The translations under genes were made by a program, and so were the position numbers. Positions 1 through 7,787 of a stretch of 45,410 nt of DNA are shown piece by piece. The notes beneath the pieces were generated by a model that was given only the letters and a program-made list of their open reading frames with translations, searched no databases and was not told where the DNA came from. Every line of letters starts with the position of its first letter. Positions within the stretch are counted from its first letter, which is position 1. This DNA is from Myxococcaceae bacterium (lineage in GTDB: Bacteria > Myxococcota > Myxococcia > Myxococcales > Myxococcaceae), in assembly GCA_019686135.1 (NCBI GenBank), contig JADGHL010000030.1:1-45410 (forward strand), in the 5' to 3' direction.

Positions 1-171
1 GAGGAGACGACGGCGTTCGGGGGGAGCGCGTTCCGGGAACCGGCGCCGGGCGCGGCGGCCGGCAGCGCGGAGGTTGCGTTCAGCGGAGAAGACCCGGGTC
101 CATTCAGTGAGCCGGCCACAGCGACTGCCCTCCCTTCCAAAGCATCTGCACCGAAATCGCGATCAGGATGA
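1..171 (+). CDS. Possible C-terminal end of a plus-strand gene cut by the window start
   Basis: Reading frame 1 is open from base 1 to a TGA at 169-171 and would give 56 residues rich in Ala, Gly, Pro and Glu. For its first 24 codons nearly every third base is G or C, more so than in the other two frames, which suggests coding. The last 68 bases would overlap the end of the convergent permease gene, which weakens the case. No domain is recognisable. It could equally be non-coding GC-rich sequence. Confidence 0.22.
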   Translation, partial: EETTAFGGSAFREPAPGAAAGSAEVAFSGEDPGPFSEPATATALPSKASAPKSRSG

Positions 172-877
172 TCCCGAACAGTCGCTTCAACAGCTTCGTC
201 GGAGCGACCACCATCAGGCGCGAACCCAGCTGCGCGCCCAGGAGCACGCCCACCACCAGGGGCGCCACCAACCCCAGCTTCACGTCACCGTGCCACGCGT
301 ACATCGCCACGCTCGCCGCGCCGGTGACGCCGACCATCAGGTTCGAGGTCGCGGTCGCCACCTTGAACGGCACGCGCATCCCGAAGGCCATCAAGGGGAC
401 CTTGAGCGGTCCGCCACCCACGCCGAGCAGCGAGGAGAGCCCGCCGGCGATGAAGCTCCCGCCGATCCCTATCGGATAGTTCCTCGGCGCCCAGGCCGCG
501 CCGCTCTCCATCGCGAGGCGCTGCCAGCCGAAGGACATGTGCACGCCCACGTAGAGCGCGAACGCGCCGAAGATCAGCGCCAGCATCGCCGGGGCCACGA
601 ACACCGCCAGAAGCCCTCCGGCGATCGCCCCCGACACCGTGGCCAGCTCCAGCACCAGCGCCAGCCGGACGTCGGCGAGCTGCTTGTCCACGTAGCTCGC
701 CGCGGCGGCGCAGGAGTTGGCCACCACGCACATCAAGGACGCCGGGACGGCCTCGGTCATCGGCACCCCGAACAGAAGGACCAGCGCCGGGACCAGGAGG
801 ACCCCTCCCCCGATGCCGAACATCGAGCCGAGTGCTCCGGCCGACAATCCCGCACTGACGAGGAGCAGAATCTCCAT
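104..877 (-). CDS. Sulfite exporter TauE/SafE family membrane permease
   Basis: This 257-residue protein is almost entirely hydrophobic helices. It opens with a membrane segment followed by a glycine-rich turn (GSMFGIGGG, about residues 17-25), the typical N-terminal repeat of TauE/SafE (DUF81) permeases. A second glycine-rich turn near residue 150 (SSLLGVGGG) marks the usual internal duplication. The family moves sulfite, sulfoacetate or other organosulfur anions across the inner membrane; the substrate here cannot be told. The ATG start has AGGG just upstream. The gene stands alone, and its 3' end faces the window edge. Confidence 0.85.
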   Translation of the reverse strand: MEILLLVSAGLSAGALGSMFGIGGGVLLVPALVLLFGVPMTEAVPASLMCVVANSCAAAASYVDKQLADVRLALVLELATVSGAIAGGLLAVFVAPAMLALIFGAFALYVGVHMSFGWQRLAMESGAAWAPRNYPIGIGGSFIAGGLSSLLGVGGGPLKVPLMAFGMRVPFKVATATSNLMVGVTGAASVAMYAWHGDVKLGLVAPLVVGVLLGAQLGSRLMVVAPTKLLKRLFGIILIAISVQMLWKGGQSLWPAH

Positions 878-1027
878 ATGCCCTGCGGAGATTAGGAATC
901 GTCGCGCGGCGCCAGTAGCGCAGTGCCGGGCGTGGACGAGTGCCCGGCCGCTTCGCGCGAAGGCGGCGGCCTGGTGCCTGAGGACGAATGCAGCTTCCGC
1001 CCGGCGACAGTGAAGCGGCCCGGGCGA

Positions 1028-1924
1028 TCAGGCCGCGCACGCCTCCACGGAACCCTCGGGGAACTCGTCGAGGAAGCGCGCCCGCAGCCGCGCGGTGAAG
1101 TGCGTGCGGTTCATCAGCGCGCTCAGCCGTTCCAGCACCTCGCGTGTCAGCGCCTGGGCCTTCTCCACCGCCGCCGGGACATCCACGTCGGGACCCTGGT
1201 ACAGCTCGCGGTAGGAGAGGTTCGAATAGCTGGGCAGCCCGCGCAGCCGTCCCACCGGGCTAGAGAGGACGAAGCCGTACAGGTACATCCCCCGGACCCA
1301 GCGATCGATCTCCGACTTCGTGGGCGCCTGCTGGAGCGTCTCCTGGGACGCGAGCCGGATGAGCTCATACAGCCCGCGGCCGATCCCCCGCGCCGGCGGG
1401 CCCGCGCGCTTGGTGACCTGGAACCGCGAACGCAGGTACGGGTTCCCGGCCATGTCCCGGCCGTGCAGATCGCGCAGGTAGAAGAGCGCGTGCAGCCAGT
1501 CGATCCGCGCGTGCGCCGCCTCGCCGGTCTCGTCCGCCTGGCGGTGCCGCGCCGCGAGCGTCTCCACCAATGGGTGCAGCGTGCGATCGAGGCACAGGTG
1601 CGCGAAGTACCCGGACACGAACGCAAGACCGGGCTCCTTGCCCACGAGCGCGCCCATTGCCACGAGCTCCGCCATCTTGAGTCCCAACGCCACCGGCGCG
1701 TAGCCGTGCAACAGGCGCGCGAAGTGCGGCACCGGGCGCGGGCGGCGCGGCCACTGCCGCCACCCGCCCAATAGGCCGCCGAACTGCGGCAGATCCGGCA
1801 GCGCGGTGCCGAGCCGCGCGTATTCGATGTCCTCGTTGAGCGCCCGCGCGATCGGCGGCGGAAGCTTGCGCGCGTCCGCCGCGAGCCGCTCGACGGCGGT
1901 CAGGTGCAGCAGGAGAGCTGGCAT
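1028..1924 (-). CDS. Zinc-dependent phospholipase C-like protein
   Basis: The protein has 298 residues. It begins with a helix carrying a His (MPALLLHLTAVERLA) and later shows a GYFAHLCLDRTLHPLVE segment, the His/Asp pattern of the zinc-dependent phospholipase C / S1-P1 nuclease-like family (Pfam Zn_dep_PLPC). Members bind metals through scattered His and Asp residues and are often annotated only by family. There is no clear signal peptide, so the location is uncertain. The reading frame stays open far upstream, but that part is antisense to pepA. The ATG at 1924 is chosen because it lies in the gap between the divergent genes. Substrate is unknown. Confidence 0.65.
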   Translation of the reverse strand: MPALLLHLTAVERLAADARKLPPPIARALNEDIEYARLGTALPDLPQFGGLLGGWRQWPRRPRPVPHFARLLHGYAPVALGLKMAELVAMGALVGKEPGLAFVSGYFAHLCLDRTLHPLVETLAARHRQADETGEAAHARIDWLHALFYLRDLHGRDMAGNPYLRSRFQVTKRAGPPARGIGRGLYELIRLASQETLQQAPTKSEIDRWVRGMYLYGFVLSSPVGRLRGLPSYSNLSYRELYQGPDVDVPAAVEKAQALTREVLERLSALMNRTHFTARLRARFLDEFPEGSVEACAA

Positions 1925-1984
1925 CAGGCGGAGGCGACCAAAGCACGCCCTTTCCGCAATGCAAGGCTGCGATAAAAGGCCGGC

Positions 1985-3529
1985 ATGAAATTCAGCTTCG
2001 TCGACGGCGATCCCGCATCCTCCAAAGCAGACGTCCTGGTCCTTCCGCTGTTCGAGAGCGACCTTTCCGAAAAGAAGAACCGCAGCGCCGCGCTGAGCGC
2101 GGTGGACCGGGCGCTGGGCGGAATCGTCCTCGCCGCCGCGCAGGAGGAGGGCTTTCAGGGGAAGGCGGATCAGACGTTCACCCTCCACACCCACGGGCGG
2201 ATCCCCGCCGCCAGGCTGGTGCTGGTGGGGCTGGGCGCGCGCGCGAAGTTCGATCCCGAGGTGCTGCGGCTCGCCGCTGGCCGCGCGGTGAAGACGGCGG
2301 CGAAGGTGAAGGCGAAGACGCTGACGTTCGCGCTCCCTCCGGCGCGCGAGATGGAGCCGTGCGTGAAGGCGGCGGTGGAGGGCCTGCTTCTCGGCAGCTA
2401 CAAGTTCGACCGCTACCGCACGGTGGGGCGGGACGCGAAGAGCGGCCGGAACGCCGGCGTGCAGAGCGTGTCCTTCGCGCTGCCCGACGGCGTGGCGCAC
2501 GCCCGCGCGTTCGACGAGATGGTGGCCCTGGGCCAGAAGGTCGCCGAAGCGGTGAACTGGGCCCGGAACCTGGTCAACGAGCCCGCGGGCGTCATGACAC
2601 CCCAGCAGCTCGCCGCCGAGGCGCGCTCGCTCGCGTCGCTGGGGCTGAAGGTGACCGTCCGCGGACGCAAGGAGATCGAGAAGCTGCGGATGGGGATGTT
2701 CCTCGGCGTGGCGCAGGGGTCGGTGAAGGAGCCGCAGTTCATCGAGGTGGCGTACACGCCGAAGAATCCGAAGGACGCGAAGAAGCCCGCGGTGGCGCTG
2801 GTGGGCAAGGCCATCACCTTCGACTCGGGCGGCCTGTCGCTCAAGAGCGCGGAGGGGATGGTGGACATGAAGACGGACATGGCCGGCAGCGCCGCGGTGC
2901 TGGGCGCGATGCGGGTCGTGGCGCAGCTCAAGCCGCCGTTCCCGGTCCGGGCGTACATGGGCGCGTGCGAGAACATGCCCTCCGGCCACGCCTACCGTCC
3001 CGGCGACGTGCTCGTCTCCCGGCTGGGCAAGACGGTGGAGATCACCAACACCGACGCGGAAGGCCGGCTGGTGCTGGGCGACATGCTCACCTGGGCGAGT
3101 GAGTCGAAGCCGGCGATCATCGTCGATCTCGCCACGCTCACCGGCGCCTGCATGATCGCGCTGGGGCACCACATCGTCGGCGCGTGGGGTGAGGACGACG
3201 AGGCGGTGGAGTCGGTGCTGGAGGCGGCGCGGAGCGCGGGCGAGATGCTGTGGCGGATGCCGCTGCACGAGCTACAGCGCGACGCGCTCCGCAGCGAGGT
3301 CGCCGACATGAAGAACTCCGGCGAACGCTGGGGCGGCGCCATCAACGCGGCGATGTTCCTCAAGGAGTTCGTCGTCGACACGCCGTGGGTGCACCTGGAC
3401 ATCGCCGGGCCGTCGCAGAGCCCGAAGGAGCGCGGCTACCACCAGAAGGGCGCCACCGGCGTGGGCGTGCGCACCCTGGTGGAGCTCATCCGGCGGCGCG
3501 CCGCCGAGGAGATGCAGGCGGGCCGCTGA
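1985..3529 (+). CDS. pepA: Leucyl aminopeptidase (M17 family)
   Basis: A 514-residue cytosolic M17 aminopeptidase that removes N-terminal residues, classically Leu, from peptides with two metal ions. The N-terminal macro-like domain covers about residues 1-165 and the catalytic domain follows. Metal and catalytic residues match the family: Lys275 and Asp280 in GKAITFDSGG, the DMKTDMAGS segment, and Asp357, Glu359 and Arg361 in the signature NTDAEGRLVLGD. Length is normal. The ATG lies 60 bases from the divergent phospholipase-like gene, so each has its own promoter. The 3' end is three bases from a convergent lipoprotein gene, with no terminator hairpin visible. Confidence 0.97.
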   Translation: MKFSFVDGDPASSKADVLVLPLFESDLSEKKNRSAALSAVDRALGGIVLAAAQEEGFQGKADQTFTLHTHGRIPAARLVLVGLGARAKFDPEVLRLAAGRAVKTAAKVKAKTLTFALPPAREMEPCVKAAVEGLLLGSYKFDRYRTVGRDAKSGRNAGVQSVSFALPDGVAHARAFDEMVALGQKVAEAVNWARNLVNEPAGVMTPQQLAAEARSLASLGLKVTVRGRKEIEKLRMGMFLGVAQGSVKEPQFIEVAYTPKNPKDAKKPAVALVGKAITFDSGGLSLKSAEGMVDMKTDMAGSAAVLGAMRVVAQLKPPFPVRAYMGACENMPSGHAYRPGDVLVSRLGKTVEITNTDAEGRLVLGDMLTWASESKPAIIVDLATLTGACMIALGHHIVGAWGEDDEAVESVLEAARSAGEMLWRMPLHELQRDALRSEVADMKNSGERWGGAINAAMFLKEFVVDTPWVHLDIAGPSQSPKERGYHQKGATGVGVRTLVELIRRRAAEEMQAGR

Positions 3530-3532
3530 TTC

Positions 3533-4111
3533 TCACTTCAGCGGCTGGACGCCCCGGAAGACCTCTTCGACGCCGGTGAGGGTCTCCTCCGGGGCGCCGC
3601 TTGGCCAGGTGGCCAGCATCATCAGCACGCGCCCGCGGGTGCCCTCGAGCACCGCCACGCGGCCGTTCACCTTGTCGCCCATCGCGAACCGGAAGCCGAC
3701 GGCGCTGTCGCTGAACGCCACCGGCTCCGGATCGGTGGTCTGAAAGCCCGGGTGGCTGCGCATCCCCTCGGTGAGCCGCTCGGCGAACTGCACCGGGCTG
3801 GCCACCGCGGGCGCGACCTGGATCACCACCTGCGCGCCGGTCTCCTGATTGCGCATCACCACCGGCGTGGCGATCCCCTCGGGCGTGAAGTCGCCGGTGA
3901 CGTCCACCTGCCACTTGTCGTTCGGGCGCGTGACCTGAAATCCGAGCGCCTCGTCGATCCACCGCGCGGTCCCCGTCGGCGCGCTGCCGCCCGTGCCCTG
4001 CTCCACCGATGCGGCCTTCGGTGACTCCTTGACCGCCGCCTTCCGGGTCGCACAGCCCGCCGTCGCCACCACCGCCGCCAACACCACCGCCGTCCCGCGC
4101 CACGCCCGCAT
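3533..4111 (-). CDS. Small lipoprotein of unknown function
   Basis: The 192-residue product starts with an Arg-containing hydrophobic signal peptide ending in the lipobox ATAGC (Cys20), so it should be lipid-anchored. After a short Ala/Lys/Ser/Gly linker comes a domain of about 140 residues, beginning ARWIDEALGFQVTRPNDKWQV, which resembles the PsbP/DUF1795-type fold that often follows 'FSV..P..W'. I do not recognise the family with certainty. The start is the first ATG ahead of the signal peptide; the long upstream open frame is antisense to pyrF and the receiver gene. It is convergent with pepA and divergent from the receiver. Confidence 0.75.
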   Translation of the reverse strand: MRAWRGTAVVLAAVVATAGCATRKAAVKESPKAASVEQGTGGSAPTGTARWIDEALGFQVTRPNDKWQVDVTGDFTPEGIATPVVMRNQETGAQVVIQVAPAVASPVQFAERLTEGMRSHPGFQTTDPEPVAFSDSAVGFRFAMGDKVNGRVAVLEGTRGRVLMMLATWPSGAPEETLTGVEEVFRGVQPLK

Positions 4112-4213
4112 GTGCCACCCGACTTTCCAAATGGCCACCCGCCCACCGGGTCCGCCGACCGCAGCGAGGTGCGCACGCGCCCACCAGGCGGCCACCTCCC
4201 CGCGGGACGCCCT

Positions 4214-4227
4214 GTCCACCGGTGGAC
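4214..4227. promoter_or_regulatory. Perfect 14-bp palindrome in a divergent intergenic region
   Basis: GTCCACCGGTGGAC is a perfect dyad with no spacer, in the 188-bp gap between the divergent lipoprotein gene (start 4111) and receiver gene (start 4300). The shape suits a dimeric DNA-binding protein better than an RNA hairpin. Similar arms, GTCCAC and GTGGAC, recur at 29247-29264 upstream of iscS. An operator role is inference. Confidence 0.35.
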
Positions 4228-4299
4228 GCTGCGCGGACGCGGGTGATCCACGGCGGGTGTAGGGTCCAACGCTTCTCGTCGGTGGATCTGGAGGCGAAC

Positions 4300-4665
4300 G
4301 TGTCTGGACGTACCCGTGGGACGGTGCTGGTCGTCGAGGACAACCCGGACTGGTCGAACCTGTTGCGGCGGCGGCTCGAGGACTGCGGCTACGAGGTGTG
4401 GACCTGCGAGGACGGCGCGCGCGCGCTGGAGCATCTGCGTTGGCATGCGCCCCCGGACGCGCTGGTGCTGGATCTCGGGCTGCCCGGCCTGGGCGGTGGA
4501 GCCATCCTCCGCGAGGTGCGCGCGGATCCGGAGCTGGACTGGCTGCCAGTGGTGGTGGTGACGGGGCGCGAGGTGCAGGAAGGGCTCGGCGCGGACCGCG
4601 TGTTCCGCAAGCCGGTGGCGCCGGCGGCGGTGGTGGAGGTGGTGCGGCAGCTGGCGGTGCGGTGA
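4300..4665 (+). CDS. Stand-alone response-regulator receiver protein
   Basis: A 121-residue single receiver domain with no output domain, as in CheY- or Spo0F-type phosphorelay proteins. All key residues are present: the acidic pair Glu13-Asp14 after the first strand (VLVVEDN), phosphoacceptor Asp58 (LVLDLGLPG), Thr88 (VVVVTG) and Lys104 (FRKPV). It should act in the cytoplasm by passing phosphate or binding a partner. I chose the GTG at 4300 because GGAGG lies five bases ahead; the in-frame ATG at 4222 would add 26 residues unlike any receiver. No histidine kinase is adjacent, so its partner is unknown. Confidence 0.9.
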   Translation: MSGRTRGTVLVVEDNPDWSNLLRRRLEDCGYEVWTCEDGARALEHLRWHAPPDALVLDLGLPGLGGGAILREVRADPELDWLPVVVVTGREVQEGLGADRVFRKPVAPAAVVEVVRQLAVR

Positions 4666-4668
4666 CGT

Positions 4669-4696
4669 CCGTCTGCCGTCTGCCGTCTACCGTCGG
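4669..4696. repeat. Heptamer tandem repeat, four units of CCGTCTG type
   Basis: Four contiguous 7-bp units run through the gap between the receiver gene and pyrF: two exact CCGTCTG copies, then one ending in A and one ending CGG. The array crosses the pyrF stop codon (4687-4689), so the last units encode its final residues. It is a short tandem repeat; no function is evident. Confidence 0.6.
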
Positions 4697-5427
4697 GCGG
4701 TGGGCTCGAGGTTCTGGAGCGCTTCCACGATGGATCGGGCGGCCGCGACGGGATCTTTCGCGGCGTGGATCGGACGGCCGATGACCAGGAGATCCGCTCC
4801 CGCCTGGATGGCACGGGTCGGGGTCTCGGCCCTGGCTTGATCGTCCTGCGCGCTCCCTGCGGGTCGGATGCCCGGGGTGCAGAGGAGGAGTCTGCGCTGG
4901 AGGATCTGGCGGAGGCCTTCGACCTCCCTCGGCGAACAGACCAGCCCGTCCACGCCGGCCGATTCGGCGAGCGTCGCCAGGGTCCGCGCCACCTCGTCGG
5001 GTGACTGGGGATAGCCAATCCCCTGAAGGTCGGCGGCGCTCAAGGACGTGAGCACGGTCACGGCGAGGATCTTCGGCGGCGCGGTGTTTGCCCGCGCGGC
5101 GCCTTCCCGTGCGCCCTCCACCGCGGCCCGTACCATCTCCCGGCCGCCCTGGGCGTGCAGGGTGAGGTACGCGGCGCCCAGCTCCCCGGCGCGGCTCGCC
5201 GCGAGGTGCACGGTGTTCGGGATGTCGTGGAGCTTGAGGTCGAGGAACACGCGGGCGCCGGTGTCGGTGAACGCGCGGACCGCGGCGGGACCGTGCTCGA
5301 CGAAGAGCGAGAGGCCGACCTTCACCACGCCCACCCACGGGGCGACCTTCTCGTACAGCGCCTGCGCTTCGGGGAGCGGGAGATCGGCGGCCAGCGCGAT
5401 CTTCTCGCGCGCGTCGTTCGGAGTCAT
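4687..5427 (-). CDS. pyrF: Orotidine 5'-phosphate decarboxylase
   Basis: This 246-residue TIM-barrel enzyme converts OMP to UMP, the last step of de novo pyrimidine synthesis. The catalytic Asp-x-Lys-x-x-Asp motif is plain in FLDLKLHDIPNTV (Asp63, Lys65, Asp68). A phosphate-binding loop follows near the C terminus (GADLLVIGRPI). The N-terminal strand LALAADL-type and VGLSLFVEHG segments are typical of the short bacterial class. Its ATG overlaps the stop of the upstream DUF4388 gene by four bases (ATGA), so the two are translationally coupled. The C-terminal codons lie in a heptamer repeat array. Confidence 0.96.
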   Translation of the reverse strand: MTPNDAREKIALAADLPLPEAQALYEKVAPWVGVVKVGLSLFVEHGPAAVRAFTDTGARVFLDLKLHDIPNTVHLAASRAGELGAAYLTLHAQGGREMVRAAVEGAREGAARANTAPPKILAVTVLTSLSAADLQGIGYPQSPDEVARTLATLAESAGVDGLVCSPREVEGLRQILQRRLLLCTPGIRPAGSAQDDQARAETPTRAIQAGADLLVIGRPIHAAKDPVAAARSIVEALQNLEPTARR

Positions 5428-6656
5428 GGGAGTCCTTCCTGGATCTTCCGCGCCTGCGCGGTGAGCGCCTCCGACACCTCCGCCGGGAGCACGTTGCGCG
5501 CGGAGAAGAGCGCGTAGGAGACGAAGGCGTCGAGCAGCTCGTAGCTGCGCGCGCGGTTCACGGCGCGGTCGTCGCCGAGGTTCTTCACCAGCTGCGCGGT
5601 GTCGAGCACGCCGTCATCGGAGAGCGTGACGCCGCGGAAGCCCTCCTCCATCCCGGGCAGCGGATCGCTGAGGAACGAACGCAGATCGTCGAGGCCCTCG
5701 CCGGCGCGCCCGAGCGCTTCGCAGATGGCACGCACCAACGCGGCGTAGCGTTCGAGCACCGGAGGAATCGCCAGCGCCGGCGTGGGCGCTGCTTCGGGCG
5801 TCGGTGGGGCGGGTGCGGGCTCCGCGGGCAGCAGCGCTCCGCTCTCCAACAGCTCGTGGATCCGCGAATAGAAGGTGTAGTCGCTGCCTTCGAAGCCGGC
5901 GCGCAGGGCGGAGATCGGCGCGCCGTCCCCGGCCTTCTCCAGAATCAGGCGGCCGGGGCCCGGGCCGGGATCGCGCCCCCGCCGGAGGCGGCGGTTCGAC
6001 GGCAGTTGGCGCCTCCACCGGCTCACCTCGTCGCGGCGGCGAAGGCCGGACAGCACCAGCTCGCGCGTGGACCAGGGCAGCTTGAGCGCGTCGTCCGAAG
6101 GCGCGAGGCCCTCGAAGAAGAGGAACCGGCCGTCGCCCTCTTCGGTGAGGAGGTTGAGGACGATGTCCCGGGTGAGCTGAGTCATCGCCGAATACAGGCG
6201 GGCGGGGCTCAACCTGCCGGTGCGCGTGAGGACCTGCCCGAGCCGGGTGCCGGGGCGGACTTCGGTGAGCGCCGCGGCCAGCTCCTCGCGGGTGACGAGG
6301 CGCAGGGCGACGAGCACGCTGCCCAGGCGTTCCCACGGCTCCGAGGAGGACGCGAAGACGACCTGCCCGTCGCGGAAGGTCACCGACTTGCGTACGGCGC
6401 CGCGTGCGAACAGGAGCCGCCCGGTCCGCACGCCGGAGACGGCCTGCGCGAACGCTTCTTCGATGGAGAGCGACGTCAGGCTGCCCGCGAAGAACCCGGT
6501 GGCCGGAAGGTTGCCGCGTACAAGCAGCGCAGCCTCGGGTCCGAAGACGTGCGCTTCCAGCGAGGTGCCCGGCTTCCAGGCCGTTGCCAGCGGGCGAGGC
6601 ACCTCCACGGTCGCCGACCCGGGCGGGCCGGCGACGACCACCCGACCGTCGCTCAC
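5424..6656 (-). CDS. DUF4388 (PATAN-like) domain protein
   Basis: A 410-residue protein whose residues of about 55-190 match the DUF4388 pattern (SLTSLSIEEAFAQAV, then TGRLLFARG, VTFRDGQVVFASS and ERLGSVLV). This domain is common in Myxococcota, usually fused to receiver or gliding-related regulators, and is thought to mediate protein contacts. The central part is Arg/Pro-rich, and the last 120 residues are helical with no recognised domain. There is no signal peptide or membrane segment. It starts at GTG, nine bases after the DsbA-like gene, and is coupled to pyrF, so it probably shares that transcript. Its function is unknown. Confidence 0.75.
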   Translation of the reverse strand: MSDGRVVVAGPPGSATVEVPRPLATAWKPGTSLEAHVFGPEAALLVRGNLPATGFFAGSLTSLSIEEAFAQAVSGVRTGRLLFARGAVRKSVTFRDGQVVFASSSEPWERLGSVLVALRLVTREELAAALTEVRPGTRLGQVLTRTGRLSPARLYSAMTQLTRDIVLNLLTEEGDGRFLFFEGLAPSDDALKLPWSTRELVLSGLRRRDEVSRWRRQLPSNRRLRRGRDPGPGPGRLILEKAGDGAPISALRAGFEGSDYTFYSRIHELLESGALLPAEPAPAPPTPEAAPTPALAIPPVLERYAALVRAICEALGRAGEGLDDLRSFLSDPLPGMEEGFRGVTLSDDGVLDTAQLVKNLGDDRAVNRARSYELLDAFVSYALFSARNVLPAEVSEALTAQARKIQEGLP

Positions 6657-6665
6657 TGCGGGGAC

Positions 6666-7688
6666 CTACTTCTTCGAGGCGAGCTCGGCGTCGATGATCC
6701 GCTTGAAGTCTTCAGGCGGGCGCGCGCCGGAGAGCATCATCCCGTTGATGAAGAACGCCGGCGTGCCGGAGACGCCCAACGCCGATCCGGCGTCCTGGTC
6801 CTTCTTGATCAGCTCGGCGAACTTTCCGGAGTCGAGGCAGCTGTCGAACTTGGCCCCGTCCAGCCCCATGGTCCGGACCTGCGACTTGAGGTCGGCCACC
6901 GCGAGTTTGTCCTGGTTCTTGAACATCCAGTCGTGCAGCTCCCAGAACTTGCCCTGCTCGTCGGCGCACATCGCCGCTTCGGCGGCCTTCTCCGCGTTCT
7001 CGTGGAAGGGCAGCGGGTAGTGGCGGAAGACCAACCGCACCTTGTCGGGGTACGCCTTCATCACCTCCTCCAGGTTGCCCACCGCGCGCGAGCAGAACGG
7101 GCACTGGAAGTCGGAGAACTCGACGATGGTGATGGGCGCGTCCTTCGGCCCCTTCGAAGGCCCAGTGGCGGCGACCTCCTTTTTCGGCGGGAGCGGCTCC
7201 TGGAGCTTGATCTCCACGTTGTTCTTCTGGCGGAGCTCGTTGAAGAAGGCGCGCGCACGCTCCTGCTGCTGCGGGCGAGTCATCATGGAGGCGATCTGCT
7301 GCTTCACCTCCGCCTCGGGCGCGTCCTCGGGGATCCGGCCGGCGGCCTTGAGCTGATCGTACGTCTGCTGGACCTGCTCCTCCGAGGGCGGGGGGACCTT
7401 CTTCTCGATCTCCTCGCGCAGGTAGTCGTCCTCGGTCATCCCGCGCTTCTTCGCCTCGGACTTGATCAGGTCCTCCATGATCACCTGATCCAGACCCTGG
7501 CGCCGGGTCTCGTACAGCTTGTCGGCGATCTCTCGGTCGAGCTGGGAGAGCGTGATCTGCTTCCCGGCGTAGGTCGCCACCACCGGGTCATTGGTGGTGG
7601 GCGCGGCCCCGGTGTCCGAGGCCTTGTTGGAGCTGCAGGCGGAAGCCGCCACCACGAGCGCGGCGAAGAGCGAGAGTCGAATGGTCAT
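6666..7688 (-). CDS. SurA-like/DsbA-family thioredoxin-fold lipoprotein
   Basis: A 340-residue envelope protein. The signal peptide ends in a lipobox (SAC, Cys18). Residues of about 35-155 form a helical region typical of SurA/PpiC N-terminal chaperone domains (YAGKQITLSQLDREI). From about 180 comes a DsbA-family thioredoxin domain with active site FQCPFC (Cys195, Cys198) and a cis-proline loop GTPAFFING. It should oxidise or isomerise disulfides, or reduce partner thiols, outside the inner membrane. The ATG at 7688 directly precedes the signal peptide. The gene sits between lpxC and the DUF4388 gene on the same strand. A DsbD-like reductase at 22.5-23.9 kb could serve it. Confidence 0.9.
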   Translation of the reverse strand: MTIRLSLFAALVVAASACSSNKASDTGAAPTTNDPVVATYAGKQITLSQLDREIADKLYETRRQGLDQVIMEDLIKSEAKKRGMTEDDYLREEIEKKVPPPSEEQVQQTYDQLKAAGRIPEDAPEAEVKQQIASMMTRPQQQERARAFFNELRQKNNVEIKLQEPLPPKKEVAATGPSKGPKDAPITIVEFSDFQCPFCSRAVGNLEEVMKAYPDKVRLVFRHYPLPFHENAEKAAEAAMCADEQGKFWELHDWMFKNQDKLAVADLKSQVRTMGLDGAKFDSCLDSGKFAELIKKDQDAGSALGVSGTPAFFINGMMLSGARPPEDFKRIIDAELASKK

Positions 7689-7787
7689 AGGGCGCCGCTT
7701 CTGGCACGCGCGAGCGCGCACCGCAAGTTCGCTGTGGGCGAAGGTGACCACGGAAGCGGTCCGGTGACGGCCGGGCCGCCGTCCGGA

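Noticed and set aside
73-103. Terminator between the window start and the permease gene
   Set aside because: No hairpin with a T-run could be found.
1925-3268. Upstream extension of the phospholipase-like protein
   Set aside because: The extra part is antisense to pepA; the family N terminus is at 1924.
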